This document shows, one piece after another, positions 1 to 9,115 of a DNA stretch of 64,000 nucleotides (position 1 is the stretch's first letter; every line of letters begins with the position of its first letter). The notes beneath the pieces are model-generated. The model was not told the origin of the DNA. It did no database searches and was given only the letters and a program-made list of their open reading frames with translations. Source of the DNA: JAIPAN01 sp040403555 (GTDB lineage: Bacteria; Bacteroidota; Bacteroidia; Sphingobacteriales; Sphingobacteriaceae). The translations under genes and the position numbers were made by a program. The DNA lies in contig JBBAKN010000005.1 of the NCBI GenBank assembly GCA_040403555.1, positions 18,892 through 82,891 on the forward strand, read 5' to 3'.

Positions 1-1200
1 ACCCCATTTAGAGTTCATATCCTCCGATTGAAAGGCTTCTTTATCTGTTACTTGCTCATATTGATGAAACAATACAAAAGACTTCATGCCGAAAAATTCG
101 ATTTCGCCGCCATAGTAAAAAGAGGTAGCATAGCCTTTATTTTTTAGAGTTTGCGAAAGTGCAGGTAACTTTTCTTGTTTGCTTTCTTCTTTAATTACAC
201 TGCGAATGGCTTGCGAAGGAAACCCGCTTAAAATAGCAATTAGGCCTTTGTCCGTCCGGTCGCCAGAAGCGTAAATATGACTAAAAGAAACACCCTCTTT
301 ACTTAACCTTTCGAGTTCTGGTGCTGTATTGCTTAATCCGCCTAGGTTTTTTACCAAATCGGCGGTAAAGCTTTCCATAATAATGAGCACTACATTGGGT
401 TTTTTGGTATTAAGTATAGGCATAGTGCTGCCATCCTCAGTTTGATACAGTTCTTTTACTAGTTCTTTGGCCGTTTTTTCAGGTAAGTAGCGGTATGGGT
501 TTTCTTGTCTATTTATATTCTTGCTGATATCTTGCATGAGGTTCCAAAAGGTATTTACCGAGGCATGGTTTACCACGGGATTTTGAGAAAAATACGACAT
601 GCTTTGGTTAATAGGTGTTAATTGCAAGCCCCCTCTCATTACTAAAAAGAGTATAGAAACTAATCCAAAAGCGGTTAATCCTTTTTTCCAACTAGCTTGA
701 TTACTTGCCGGCATATTAAAGGAAATGATTGTACGGCTTAGTGCTATACTTCCCCCAATTAATGCTAGCAGCAACATTCCGGCCAATAAAATGGGTGAAG
801 AAAGGCTAGAAGCCAAGGCTTCGCCCGGAGAGTCTATAGCAAATTCTAGCGCCCTATAATTTACTTTAGTGCCCCATTCATTGTATAATAAGAGATTGGC
901 AATACTGCCCATAGAAAATAATACAATAAAAACATAGGTATAGGTACGTAATGCAATTGCTTTTAAGGGGATGGTTGGTAAAAACCAAAGAAGTATATAA
1001 AAGAGTAGGGGCAGTAGGCTGATATAACCTGCCATAGATAAATCGAGGCGAAGGCCATGGTAAAAAGGACCGATTTGTTCGCTTAGTGCCAGCCCTTTAA
1101 ACTTTTGGGTATAGTACAAAACAAATAGGAGTCGATCTAAAAAGAAAAAGATCAACCAAAAACAATAAAATCGAATATGCGTTTCGAAATGTTTGAGCAT
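1..1200 (-). CDS. LTA synthase-like sulfatase-fold membrane enzyme, 3' end missing
   Basis: Reading from an ATG at 1200 gives 400 codons that run off the left edge of the window. About five hydrophobic segments fill the first 190 residues. A sulfatase/alkaline-phosphatase-type domain follows, with the motif MESFTAD and its candidate nucleophile Thr279. This is the LtaS arrangement: a membrane anchor plus an extracytoplasmic metal-dependent phosphotransferase that moves phosphoglycerol or a related head group from a phospholipid. Gram-negative Bacteroidota have no lipoteichoic acid, so the acceptor is unknown; a lipid or glycan head-group transferase is my inference. The rest of the metal site lies outside the window. 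A small secreted protein precedes it on the same strand by 18 bases, so the two may be co-transcribed. Confidence 0.85.
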   Translation of the reverse strand, partial: MLKHFETHIRFYCFWLIFFFLDRLLFVLYYTQKFKGLALSEQIGPFYHGLRLDLSMAGYISLLPLLFYILLWFLPTIPLKAIALRTYTYVFIVLFSMGSIANLLLYNEWGTKVNYRALEFAIDSPGEALASSLSSPILLAGMLLLALIGGSIALSRTIISFNMPASNQASWKKGLTAFGLVSILFLVMRGGLQLTPINQSMSYFSQNPVVNHASVNTFWNLMQDISKNINRQENPYRYLPEKTAKELVKELYQTEDGSTMPILNTKKPNVVLIIMESFTADLVKNLGGLSNTAPELERLSKEGVSFSHIYASGDRTDKGLIAILSGFPSQAIRSVIKEESKQEKLPALSQTLKNKGYATSFYYGGEIEFFGMKSFVLFHQYEQVTDKEAFQSEDMNSKWG

Positions 1201-1218
1201 AGCAGCAATAATGCTTGC

Positions 1219-1881
1219 TTATTGTCCGCCTCTCAACTGCATCAGCTGCGTGAGACTCATTTCTTCGTAGTCTTTGCTAGCAGAAAACATACCTGCCGGA
1301 ACATTAGTTTTCCGAATTTCTTTTACAGATGCCTTAACCGACATGCCGTTTTGGAAACTTGTAAATTCTAATGGAAAGCCATAAGATGGTTCGTAAAAAC
1401 GGCTTAGTGGGTTGGCTACAATATCTACGTCTTTGGTAAACCATACATCAAATGTGGTATTGGTTTTACTTTCCGAAACCTCAAATTTAGTTGCTTTATA
1501 GCCGTTAATTACTTTGCTTTCAGTACTTGGTTTTAAATTCATTTGTGGGTACTTATCTGCAAGCGTTTCTTGATCGGCAGGGGTAAAAACAACTGAATAT
1601 TTTTTGCTCATCATCGGAATATCTAGCAACAAACGTTCGTACTCTTTTTTTGTATTTAAAATACTTTGAGAACTAAAAAATTGCGATTCCATTTTCATGC
1701 TACTCGAATCGCCCTTAAAATATACTTGAACTTCGGTAGGAAGGCTGGCGGCCATTCCTTGGGCTTGTTCCGGAACATTCCAGCTTAAGGTATAAACTAC
1801 AATTCCTTCGGTGATTTTTTGTTGGGCATTTACGTTTACTAGGGCTACTAGAACGATTGCAAGGGTTAAAATTTTTTTCAT
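1219..1881 (-). CDS. Secreted protein of unknown function (DUF4412/GLPGLI-like)
   Basis: A 220-residue protein with a clear signal peptide: the first 20 residues start MKKILTLAIVLVALV and are followed by AQQ. I chose the ATG at 1881 because it begins the signal peptide; an in-frame ATG at 1902 would add seven residues in front of it. The mature part is beta-rich, with no cysteine and no catalytic motif I can identify. Its style (VVYTLSW near the start, a VWFTKD segment near residue 150) resembles small DUF4412/GLPGLI-type periplasmic or surface proteins of Bacteroidota, but that is an impression only. It sits just ahead of the LtaS-like gene and behind a helical unknown, all on one strand. 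Confidence 0.75.
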   Translation of the reverse strand: MKKILTLAIVLVALVNVNAQQKITEGIVVYTLSWNVPEQAQGMAASLPTEVQVYFKGDSSSMKMESQFFSSQSILNTKKEYERLLLDIPMMSKKYSVVFTPADQETLADKYPQMNLKPSTESKVINGYKATKFEVSESKTNTTFDVWFTKDVDIVANPLSRFYEPSYGFPLEFTSFQNGMSVKASVKEIRKTNVPAGMFSASKDYEEMSLTQLMQLRGGQ

Positions 1882-1919
1882 GTTGATGGGTTTAATGCCC
1901 ACAATTTACAAAATTTCAA

Positions 1920-2303
1920 TTAAACGGCCTCACCCGATTGTGGTAAATACCAATCGGTATACGTATTTGATAAAAAATCGGCTACATCTTCATTTAAATT
2001 AAATTCTTCGAACAAATAACAGGAGTAATTTAGTAGCGCACTTAGTTTCATAGTTTCAGCCGGACGCTCTGTGAAGCTAATGTTGCCACAACGAATCAGA
2101 AATTCAATCAATTTTTCACAGGTGCTTGACACCAGCTTTCCTCTTGTATTGCTTTTTAAAATACTTTGCATGGGCAATTTAACCACTTGCATAAGCCCAA
2201 ATGCAATGCCATATGCTTGGTCAGTGGCTCCATGTAGCAATTTAATTTCAGCATCGTCTATATGCTGGCTTACTAATTTCAGGTCTTTTTCTAGCGAATT
2301 CAT
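1920..2303 (-). CDS. Hypothetical helical protein
   Basis: A 127-residue soluble protein with no signal peptide or membrane segment. It looks almost entirely alpha-helical and slightly acidic, with three cysteines (in SSTCEKLIEF, IRCGN and YSCYLF). I recognise no family. It ends 38 bases before the start of the secreted protein downstream and lies divergent from the barrel gene at 2381, so it may head a three-gene unit running down to the LtaS-like gene. The codon style matches its neighbours, which supports a real gene. Confidence 0.6.
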   Translation of the reverse strand: MNSLEKDLKLVSQHIDDAEIKLLHGATDQAYGIAFGLMQVVKLPMQSILKSNTRGKLVSSTCEKLIEFLIRCGNISFTERPAETMKLSALLNYSCYLFEEFNLNEDVADFLSNTYTDWYLPQSGEAV

Positions 2304-2355
2304 ATTCTTCGAACGAAATTATTTAGTAAAAATTTTCTTTTGAATTAAATAATGA

Positions 2356-2363
2356 TAATTTCG
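2356..2363 (+). promoter_or_regulatory. Possible -7 box before the barrel/HHH/comEC operon
   Basis: TAATTTCG resembles the Bacteroidota -7 element TAnnTTTG with one change. It lies 17 bases before the ATG at 2381, in the only intergenic space ahead of this operon. No good -33 TTG is visible, so the call is weak. Confidence 0.3.
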
Positions 2364-2380
2364 TTTTATAATAATTAAAA

Positions 2381-3178
2381 ATGAAATATATAATAATTAT
2401 AGGAATTCTGTTTTCTTTAAAATTAAATGCACAACAAAATATGGGTGGCCGAATAGGTGCAATGGCCGAAACGGGAGTGGTTCTAGTCGATACTTGGTCC
2501 ATAAATGCGAATCAAGCAGGTATGAGGTCCATTGTAAAACCTGTGTTTAGTATAGCCTATCAACTTAACGTGTTTTCTACACAAATTGTTACCCAATCGG
2601 CAACTTTTCAACTGCCAGTACAGACCTATGTCTTAGGTCTTGTAGTATCAAATTATGGGTTTGAAGCATATAAAGTTCAGCAAATTGGTATAGCTGTGGC
2701 AAAGAGTTTTGGACCTGCATTAAGTGCTGCTATGCGTTTCAATTATCATCAGGTGCAAATACCTGCTTACGGGAAAGCTAGTACCTATAGTGCCGATGTG
2801 GGCTTTTTATACCAATTTTCTAAACGTATAGGTATAGGGGCCCATATACAAAATGTGAGCAATAGTTCTTTTGCAAATACGGCAAATAATTCGCCAATTC
2901 CTCTAGTTATAGATTTTGGACTTAGTTATAAAAGTACCGATCAACTTTTGTTGGTTGCTGGGCTACAGCAATCATTAAATCATACTCCCCAACCTAAATT
3001 GGGTATAGAATATAAACTTATACCCGTATTGGCACTTCGTGGCGGGCTTAGTTTTAATGAACCAAAACAATTTGCAGGTGTTGGTTTTAAAATTAAGAAA
3101 ATGTGTTTTGATTGGAGTATATCTAGTCAAAATACAGTAGGTGCGGGATCTCAAATTTCGTTGCAATATGAATTTTAG
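2381..3178 (+). CDS. Outer-membrane beta-barrel protein, PorV/PorQ-like
   Basis: A 265-residue protein with a signal peptide (about residues 1-17, ending LNAQQ). Amphipathic beta strands follow throughout and the last residue is Phe, as usual for Bacteroidota outer-membrane barrels. The N-terminal part, with its run MGGRIGAMAETGVV and the phrase WSINANQAGM, resembles PorV/PorQ and other FadL-like barrels. Such proteins act as shuttles, plugs or small channels; the role here is unknown. The stop overlaps the start of the next gene by 11 bases, so the barrel, the HHH-barrel and ComEC are probably translated from one mRNA. Confidence 0.75.
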   Translation: MKYIIIIGILFSLKLNAQQNMGGRIGAMAETGVVLVDTWSINANQAGMRSIVKPVFSIAYQLNVFSTQIVTQSATFQLPVQTYVLGLVVSNYGFEAYKVQQIGIAVAKSFGPALSAAMRFNYHQVQIPAYGKASTYSADVGFLYQFSKRIGIGAHIQNVSNSSFANTANNSPIPLVIDFGLSYKSTDQLLLVAGLQQSLNHTPQPKLGIEYKLIPVLALRGGLSFNEPKQFAGVGFKIKKMCFDWSISSQNTVGAGSQISLQYEF

Positions 3179-5195
3179 GAAGCTTATATGGATGTTTATA
3201 CTGCTATTGGCTATACCCTTTACTAGAGTGCATGCCCAAGCAGATATTGACCACGATATAGCTCAAATTCTCGGCTATTTAGAATCTAATTTGCAAGAAA
3301 CCAGTAATTTCGAAGAGCTGATTGATCGTTTAACTCAGTATAAAGCTCATCCATTAAACATAAACAAGGCTTCAGAAACTGAATTACAGGAGTTATGGTT
3401 GTTGAGCCCCATGCAAATTCATGCGTTACAAACTCATATATCGGCCAATGGGCCCATGATAGATCTATTGGAGTTGCAATCCATAGATTACTTTGATTCC
3501 CAAACTATTCGTTTACTCTTGCCCTTTGTTCACTTAGGTTTTGAAAATGCCTTTTCTGGCAAAAAATTGGCCTCATTTTTTTCAGGAAATCACGATTTAA
3601 TTGTTAGGTATCAGCAAGATTTGCAAAAAGAACAGGGCTATTTACCCGGTGATAGTTCACAGAATAGGTTTTTGGGTGGGCCGCAACATGTATTGGTTCG
3701 CTATCGGTATGCATCTAGCAAACACTTGTTAGTTGGGCTACAGGTAGAGAAAGATCCAGGTGAATCGTTTTTTAGTAAGCATCAACCTCTAGGTTTTGAC
3801 TTTGTTTCGGGACATGTAGAATTAAAACAAGTTGGCCCCTTTAAAAAAGTAGTTTTGGGTGATTATAATTTGCAGTTTGGCGAAGGATTATCTTTATGGT
3901 CTGGTATTGGATTTGGTAAAAGTAGTTTGTTAAGTTCAATTGCTAAACAAGAAATAGGTTTAAGGTCGTATTCTTCTGTTAATGAAGGCTTCTTTTTTAG
4001 GGGGCTAGCTACTCAAATAGCTATAAAAGGGGTACAAATTATACCCTTTTACTCTAACCGAGATTTAGATGCCAGTGTTCAAGATAGCGCAGGTATTTCG
4101 AGCGTTAATTTGAGTGGTTTACACAGAACGACTTCAGAATTAGCGTATAAAAAAACGTTAAATCAGCAGGTATATGGTACGGCGCTAACCTATAAAATTC
4201 ATGGAGTAAGTGTTGGGCTAACGAGCTACCATTCTCAGTTCAATAGAAATTTTCAAAGTGGTCAAGATCCATACAATCAGTTTAAATTCTCTGGAAAATC
4301 ACTCTCTAATTTTAGCGTAAATTATCATTTTTCGGTAGCCAATAATTATTATTTTGGCGAAATTGCCAAAGCCTCAGTCGGCAAATCGGCTTATTTAGTC
4401 GGCTTGTTATCTAGCCTGTCACCTACCGTTACTTTGGGATTGTTGTACCGAAATTATCCGGTTTCTTACCATTCTTTTTACAATTCAGCCATCGCCGAAT
4501 CTAGCACTAATATAAACGAAAGAGGGTTTTATTCAGGCCTTTCGGTTAAATTTCATCCAAAATGGGAGTGGAGTTTTTATGCCGATGTTTTCAGTTTTCC
4601 ATGGTTGGGTTTTGGGGTAAATGCTCCTTCCAATGGATCTGAAATACTCAGTCTGATTAGCTATAAACCAAGTAAAACTAGCCAATTACAGCTTTTTTAT
4701 CAACGTACCCAAAAAGCACAAAATTTGCTAGAGCCTGATGCGTCTATAGCCTATACTCAGCCACGTGTACAGCAAAAATATCGGCTTGATTTCCGGTATC
4801 CGCTTAATCGAAATTTTGCTATGCATCATCGGGCAGAAATGATTCGAGTAGGACAAGAACAAGGTTTTGTATTGCTTCACGATTTGGTATACCAACCTTT
4901 ACAATCTAAGTTTTCTGGCAACATGAGAATTGCTGTTTTTGATGTATCAAATTACGATGCTCGTATTTATGCGTTTCAGAATGATGTTTTGTATAGTTAT
5001 TCAATAGAAGCGTATCAAAATAAAGGGTTCCAGCTTTATGTAAATACTCGGCATACCTTGCGCAAGGGCTTAGATTTTTGGTTACGTTACGAAACCAAAA
5101 GGTATACCAATTTATCCAGTGTAGGTTCGGGTTTAACTGAGATAGACGGAAATCACCAATCTGAAGTTAAAATTCAGGTTAGGTATCAATTTTAG
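3168..5195 (+). CDS. Helix-hairpin-helix domain fused to an outer-membrane beta-barrel
   Basis: A 675-residue protein starting at the ATG at 3168, which places a signal peptide at residues 1-23 (ending VHAQ). An upstream in-frame start would spoil it. Residues about 60-121 hold two helix-hairpin-helix (HHH) units; the first contains PLNINKASETELQEL, the signature of the ComEA DNA-binding domain. Residues about 140-675 are alternating amphipathic strands ending VRYQF, typical of an outer-membrane barrel. ComEA normally binds incoming double-stranded DNA in the periplasm. Here the same fold is fused to a barrel and lies directly before comEC, with a 6-base gap. A role in DNA uptake across the outer membrane is inference; the barrel could also serve other export or import. 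Confidence 0.8.
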   Translation: MNFRKLIWMFILLLAIPFTRVHAQADIDHDIAQILGYLESNLQETSNFEELIDRLTQYKAHPLNINKASETELQELWLLSPMQIHALQTHISANGPMIDLLELQSIDYFDSQTIRLLLPFVHLGFENAFSGKKLASFFSGNHDLIVRYQQDLQKEQGYLPGDSSQNRFLGGPQHVLVRYRYASSKHLLVGLQVEKDPGESFFSKHQPLGFDFVSGHVELKQVGPFKKVVLGDYNLQFGEGLSLWSGIGFGKSSLLSSIAKQEIGLRSYSSVNEGFFFRGLATQIAIKGVQIIPFYSNRDLDASVQDSAGISSVNLSGLHRTTSELAYKKTLNQQVYGTALTYKIHGVSVGLTSYHSQFNRNFQSGQDPYNQFKFSGKSLSNFSVNYHFSVANNYYFGEIAKASVGKSAYLVGLLSSLSPTVTLGLLYRNYPVSYHSFYNSAIAESSTNINERGFYSGLSVKFHPKWEWSFYADVFSFPWLGFGVNAPSNGSEILSLISYKPSKTSQLQLFYQRTQKAQNLLEPDASIAYTQPRVQQKYRLDFRYPLNRNFAMHHRAEMIRVGQEQGFVLLHDLVYQPLQSKFSGNMRIAVFDVSNYDARIYAFQNDVLYSYSIEAYQNKGFQLYVNTRHTLRKGLDFWLRYETKRYTNLSSVGSGLTEIDGNHQSEVKIQVRYQF

Positions 5196-5201
5196 GAGAT
5201 T

Positions 5202-7277
5202 ATGCACAAAGGTGAAATCCCTTTTGTACGTTTATTACTTCCTTTTATATGCGGAATTTTGTTAGGTTGGTATTCACCTCACTATTTCTCATTTAGCTTT
5301 TGTGTTGCCCTACTATTTAGTAGTTTTATATTTTTTTTAGCCAGTCGTATTTTTCACAAAAAGTATCCATATCGTCATTTTAGATGGTTTTTGGGCCTTC
5401 AAATCCATCTGTTTATTTTTATGTTGGCATGGGTATTAACAAGCTATCCGGAAGGCTTTCGGCCGCAAAAGAAATTGGCGCAAGTTACCGCCAAAACGCT
5501 TTGTGTGCAAGTAAGTACAGAACCCATAGCCAAGGCAGACATTTTGCGTTTCGAAGCTAATGTATGGTATGCAGATTCTCAAAAGCTAGCAGATAAACTA
5601 TTAATAGCACTTAAAGTTGGAAACGAAAAATCCATTGATATTTCCTTTGGCGATGTTCTACTTATACCCGCTAATTACCATGAGGTGGAACCACCATTTA
5701 ACCCTGGTGAGTTTGATTATCGGTGGTATTTACGAACTCATGGCATAAAGCAACAAAGTTTTATACAGTCAAAGCAAGTCAAAAAAATAGCTTCTGGCTT
5801 GGGTAATCCACTTATTTCTTTTGCACTTACACTGCGTAAAAAAATTATATATGCCTTTAGAAAGTATGTAACCGAGGCAGAAAACGCAGCTATGGCATCT
5901 ACACTAATTATGGGCTATCGGGCAGATCTCAGCCCCGATTTGGTAAATGCTTATGCACAAACAGGAACCCTACATGTACTCTCCGTTTCGGGAATGCACG
6001 TGGCTTTGGTATTTTTATTACTCGGCTTTTTGCTTAAACCTCTTGATTTGGTTTTTAAAAACCCAATTCCAAAAGCATTACTTCTTGTTGTCCTGATATG
6101 GTTTTATGCCATGTTGAGTGGTTTTTCTCCTTCTGTAAATAGAGCTGCCCTCATGCTGAGTTTAGTTGTGGTAGGAAACGCCATCAATAAACGTATGAAT
6201 ACCTACAATCTACTGGCTGTATCGGCTTTTATATTGTTATTAATCAATTCACTCTATCTTTTCGACATAGGGTTTCAACTCTCTTATTTAGCGGTTTTGG
6301 GATTAGTGGCTGTACACCCCTATGTTTATGGTTGGTTTTATATCAAAAATAAACCTGTAGATGCTGTATGGAGTTATACCTCCCTTTCTATTTCTGCACA
6401 AGTATTTACCTTTCCATTAAGTGTGTATGTCTTTCATCAATTCCCCTTGTCATTCTTGCTAAGTAATCTGGCCATTGTATTACCAATTACAGCCGTTATG
6501 TATGTTGGAGTGGGTTTTGTTTTACTCATGCCCATCACGCCAATATTACCTCATATTGGACAATTACTCAATTGGTTAATTCATATTTCCAATCAATTGC
6601 TATTTCATATTGCTAAACTCCCACATGCTAGTTTACAAGGTATTTTTATTGATAAAATTGAACTCATACTATTATATATAGTTAGTATAATCTTATTGTT
6701 TTCGTTTATCAATAAGAACAAAAAATGGCTAGTCACTGGTATTATAGTGTTTCTTTTTTTGGGAGGATATAGGCTTTATACCGTATTTAATCGACCAAAA
6801 TCGAGTTTAATTTTTTATAGCTTGAGAAAAAACACGGCGCTAGTGTACGCTCACGCCAATAGCTTTGTATTAATTACCGATTCAGGCCCAAGTGATAAAG
6901 CTTTTCAGTTTTCCGTAAAACCATCATTAAATAAGTTTGAAAAAGGAATGTGGCTAAAACCAAAATCTTCATTTAGTACGAATTTTGCGTTTTCTAATGG
7001 TATGTTGATTCATTTTGGTAATCATAAACTTTTGTATTGGAGTCCGCTATTAAACAAACTTCACTTCACTAAAAAGATATATGTAAACACCATTTTACTC
7101 AGTAATAATCCTCACATCGAGTTAAAAGAGATATGCGAAAATGTGCGTTTTGACCGCATATTAGTAGATGCGACCAATCCCGATTATAAAATAAAGCAAT
7201 GGATACTAGATGCGAAACGCTTGGGTATACAGCTCCGTGTGCTCAAAAAAAATCCTGCTTTTGAGTTATATTGGTAA
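5202..7277 (+). CDS. comEC: ComEC/Rec2-family DNA-uptake channel
   Basis: A 691-residue inner-membrane protein. Residues 8-80 hold N-terminal membrane segments. Residues about 95-200 form the soluble OB-like DUF4131 region. Residues about 225-535 form the polytopic competence domain, with the hallmark HVLSVSGMHVAL at 258-269. ComEC passes one strand of transforming DNA through the cytoplasmic membrane. The C-terminal part (about 560-691) sits where many homologues carry a metallo-beta-lactamase-like nuclease, but I see no HxHxDH motif, so that tail looks degenerate, as in other Bacteroidota. The gene follows the HHH-barrel gene by 6 bases and ends the likely competence operon. Confidence 0.9.
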   Translation: MHKGEIPFVRLLLPFICGILLGWYSPHYFSFSFCVALLFSSFIFFLASRIFHKKYPYRHFRWFLGLQIHLFIFMLAWVLTSYPEGFRPQKKLAQVTAKTLCVQVSTEPIAKADILRFEANVWYADSQKLADKLLIALKVGNEKSIDISFGDVLLIPANYHEVEPPFNPGEFDYRWYLRTHGIKQQSFIQSKQVKKIASGLGNPLISFALTLRKKIIYAFRKYVTEAENAAMASTLIMGYRADLSPDLVNAYAQTGTLHVLSVSGMHVALVFLLLGFLLKPLDLVFKNPIPKALLLVVLIWFYAMLSGFSPSVNRAALMLSLVVVGNAINKRMNTYNLLAVSAFILLLINSLYLFDIGFQLSYLAVLGLVAVHPYVYGWFYIKNKPVDAVWSYTSLSISAQVFTFPLSVYVFHQFPLSFLLSNLAIVLPITAVMYVGVGFVLLMPITPILPHIGQLLNWLIHISNQLLFHIAKLPHASLQGIFIDKIELILLYIVSIILLFSFINKNKKWLVTGIIVFLFLGGYRLYTVFNRPKSSLIFYSLRKNTALVYAHANSFVLITDSGPSDKAFQFSVKPSLNKFEKGMWLKPKSSFSTNFAFSNGMLIHFGNHKLLYWSPLLNKLHFTKKIYVNTILLSNNPHIELKEICENVRFDRILVDATNPDYKIKQWILDAKRLGIQLRVLKKNPAFELYW

Positions 7278-7329
7278 AATAATAGTTCGCTAAACGCCAT
7301 AATTTCAGCTAAAAGCGTAAATTAGCAAC

Positions 7330-8682
7330 ATGCAATCTTTTGAACTGGATAAAACGGATTTAATGCGCATTAAAGAGGCATTAGAAGCTGATGATGCGGT
7401 ATTGAAAGAACTGCTAAAGGAGTATCATGCTTCCGACATTGCCATTATTCTAGAGGGTCTTCCACAGGATTCTAGAGATCGCATCATTAATATTTTGCCT
7501 TCCGATCTAGCTTCTGATGTATTGTCGGAGATGGATGCCGAAAGCCACCCGGAAAGAATTCTTGAAAACCTAAATCCCGAAAAACGTTCCGAAATTGTAG
7601 AGGAATTGGATTATGATGATGCTACCGACATCATTAGTCAGTTACCCGAAGAGCAACAAAACGAAATTTTATTAGAACTGGATGAGGAAGATGCCTCTAC
7701 CATTCGTACTCTATTAACCTATGCCGAAGATACCGCCGGTGGTATCATGAATACCCAGGTGCTTAAGCTCAATGGTAAATCGAGTAAAAAAGAAGCGCTA
7801 GATGAGGTCATTCGTCAATCGGAGGAGATGGAGGAGTTTTATACCATTAATGTAATTGACGACGATAATGTGCTCTTGGGTATTGTATCGTTAAAAGATA
7901 TTATTAAGTCTAAAAACAGCATTAAAGTTGCAGAACTTATTCAGGTTGATTTTGTATACGTATTAGCCGATACCGACCAGGAGGAGGTTGCAAAATTAAT
8001 TTCTCAGTATAATTTAACAAGTATTCCGGTTGTAGATGAGGAAATGCATTTGTTAGGTAGAATTACCTTTGATGATGTTATTGACGTATTGGAAGAAGAG
8101 AATACCGAGGATATCTTGAAAATTTCGGGTGTTTCTGAAGATGAGGAACTTGCTGGTAATTGGAGAGAAGCGGTAAAAAGTAGACTTCCGTGGTTGGTAC
8201 TAAACTTGGGTACTGCCTTTTTAGCTGCATCGGTAATTCGATATTTCCATGGAACCATTGCTCAGCTAGGAATTATTGCTGGTTATATGACTATGATTGC
8301 CGGTATGGGCGGTAATGCGGCTACGCAAGCCCTGGCTGTAACTGTTCGTCGTATCTCCTTAAATGATTTAACAGATAATCAGGCGTATAGAACGGTATTG
8401 AAAGAATTTACGGTTGGGCTAATTAATGGAGCTGTTATTGGTGCCATTGTATTTGCCTTCGCCTATTTTTACGATTTAAATCCCATGCTTGGTTTAGTGG
8501 TATTCTTAGCCATGACTGGTAACCTCATTATTGCCGGAGTTGCAGGTTCTGCTATTCCATTGGTGCTAAAACGAGTGGGTATCGATCCTGCGGTGGCATC
8601 ATCAATCATCATCACCACCTTTACCGATGTGTTTGGTTTCTTGCTTTTATTGGGTATGGCCACCCGTTTTCTAATCCAATAA
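7330..8682 (+). CDS. mgtE: Magnesium transporter MgtE
   Basis: A 450-residue inner-membrane Mg2+ channel/transporter. Residues about 1-125 form the acidic, leucine-rich MgtE N domain. A CBS pair (about 130-250) senses cytosolic Mg2+. Five membrane helices fill about 278-450, with the conserved AGMGGNAATQ run that lines the pore. Length and domain order match the family. It starts 52 bases after comEC and could be read through from it. A TAATTTCA box at 7300-7307 may give it its own promoter. rnpB converges on it from the other strand. Confidence 0.95.
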   Translation: MQSFELDKTDLMRIKEALEADDAVLKELLKEYHASDIAIILEGLPQDSRDRIINILPSDLASDVLSEMDAESHPERILENLNPEKRSEIVEELDYDDATDIISQLPEEQQNEILLELDEEDASTIRTLLTYAEDTAGGIMNTQVLKLNGKSSKKEALDEVIRQSEEMEEFYTINVIDDDNVLLGIVSLKDIIKSKNSIKVAELIQVDFVYVLADTDQEEVAKLISQYNLTSIPVVDEEMHLLGRITFDDVIDVLEEENTEDILKISGVSEDEELAGNWREAVKSRLPWLVLNLGTAFLAASVIRYFHGTIAQLGIIAGYMTMIAGMGGNAATQALAVTVRRISLNDLTDNQAYRTVLKEFTVGLINGAVIGAIVFAFAYFYDLNPMLGLVVFLAMTGNLIIAGVAGSAIPLVLKRVGIDPAVASSIIITTFTDVFGFLLLLGMATRFLIQ

Positions 8683-8742
8683 TTTTTAGAACTTACTGTC
8701 TGCTTTATTAGCAGAAGAATATATGCTGAGGAGGTTGTAATC

Positions 8743-9098
8743 AAAAAAAGCAAGCCTATAAGCCGGGTTCTGTATCTATTGCTAGATTTCTATCATTTAT
8801 CTAGTCCCGATGTTGCCAACGGGATCTATCGACCTACCCACTAACATCGGACGAGCAGCCCTACATACGTTAGCCTATTTGGTCTTTCAACTCCTGGGGT
8901 TTACCGCAATCTCGATCACTCGAGAAGGCCGTGAGCTCTTACCTCACGTTTTCACCTTTTCCCCGAAGGGTAGTTTGTTTTCTGTGGCACTTTCCGGCTC
9001 CCGATTTTCATCGGAATCCTTCCCGTTAGGAAGCAGAATGCTCTGTGTTGCCCGGACTTTCCTCCCCGATAAATCGCGGCGATAGAACGGCTTGCAGC
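8743..9098 (-). ncRNA. rnpB: RNase P RNA, bacterial type A
   Basis: On the minus strand, conserved 5' core bases (GAGGAAAGTCCGGGCAACAC, about 9072-9053) and 3' core bases (ACAGAACCCGGCTTAT, about 8773-8758) are present at the expected ~350-base separation. The P1 helix can be formed by GCAAGCC (9095-9089) and GGCTTGC (8756-8750). The 3' strand of P1 is followed at once by seven T residues, so it may also act as the terminator. This is the catalytic RNA that matures tRNA 5' ends. The exact 5' end is uncertain by several bases. Confidence 0.95.
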
Positions 9099-9115
9099 TG
9101 CAAAGATATGATAAT

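Noticed and set aside
8697..8718. Hairpin TCTGC/GCAGA after mgtE as a terminator
   Set aside because: The stem is short and is not followed by a T run on the + strand.
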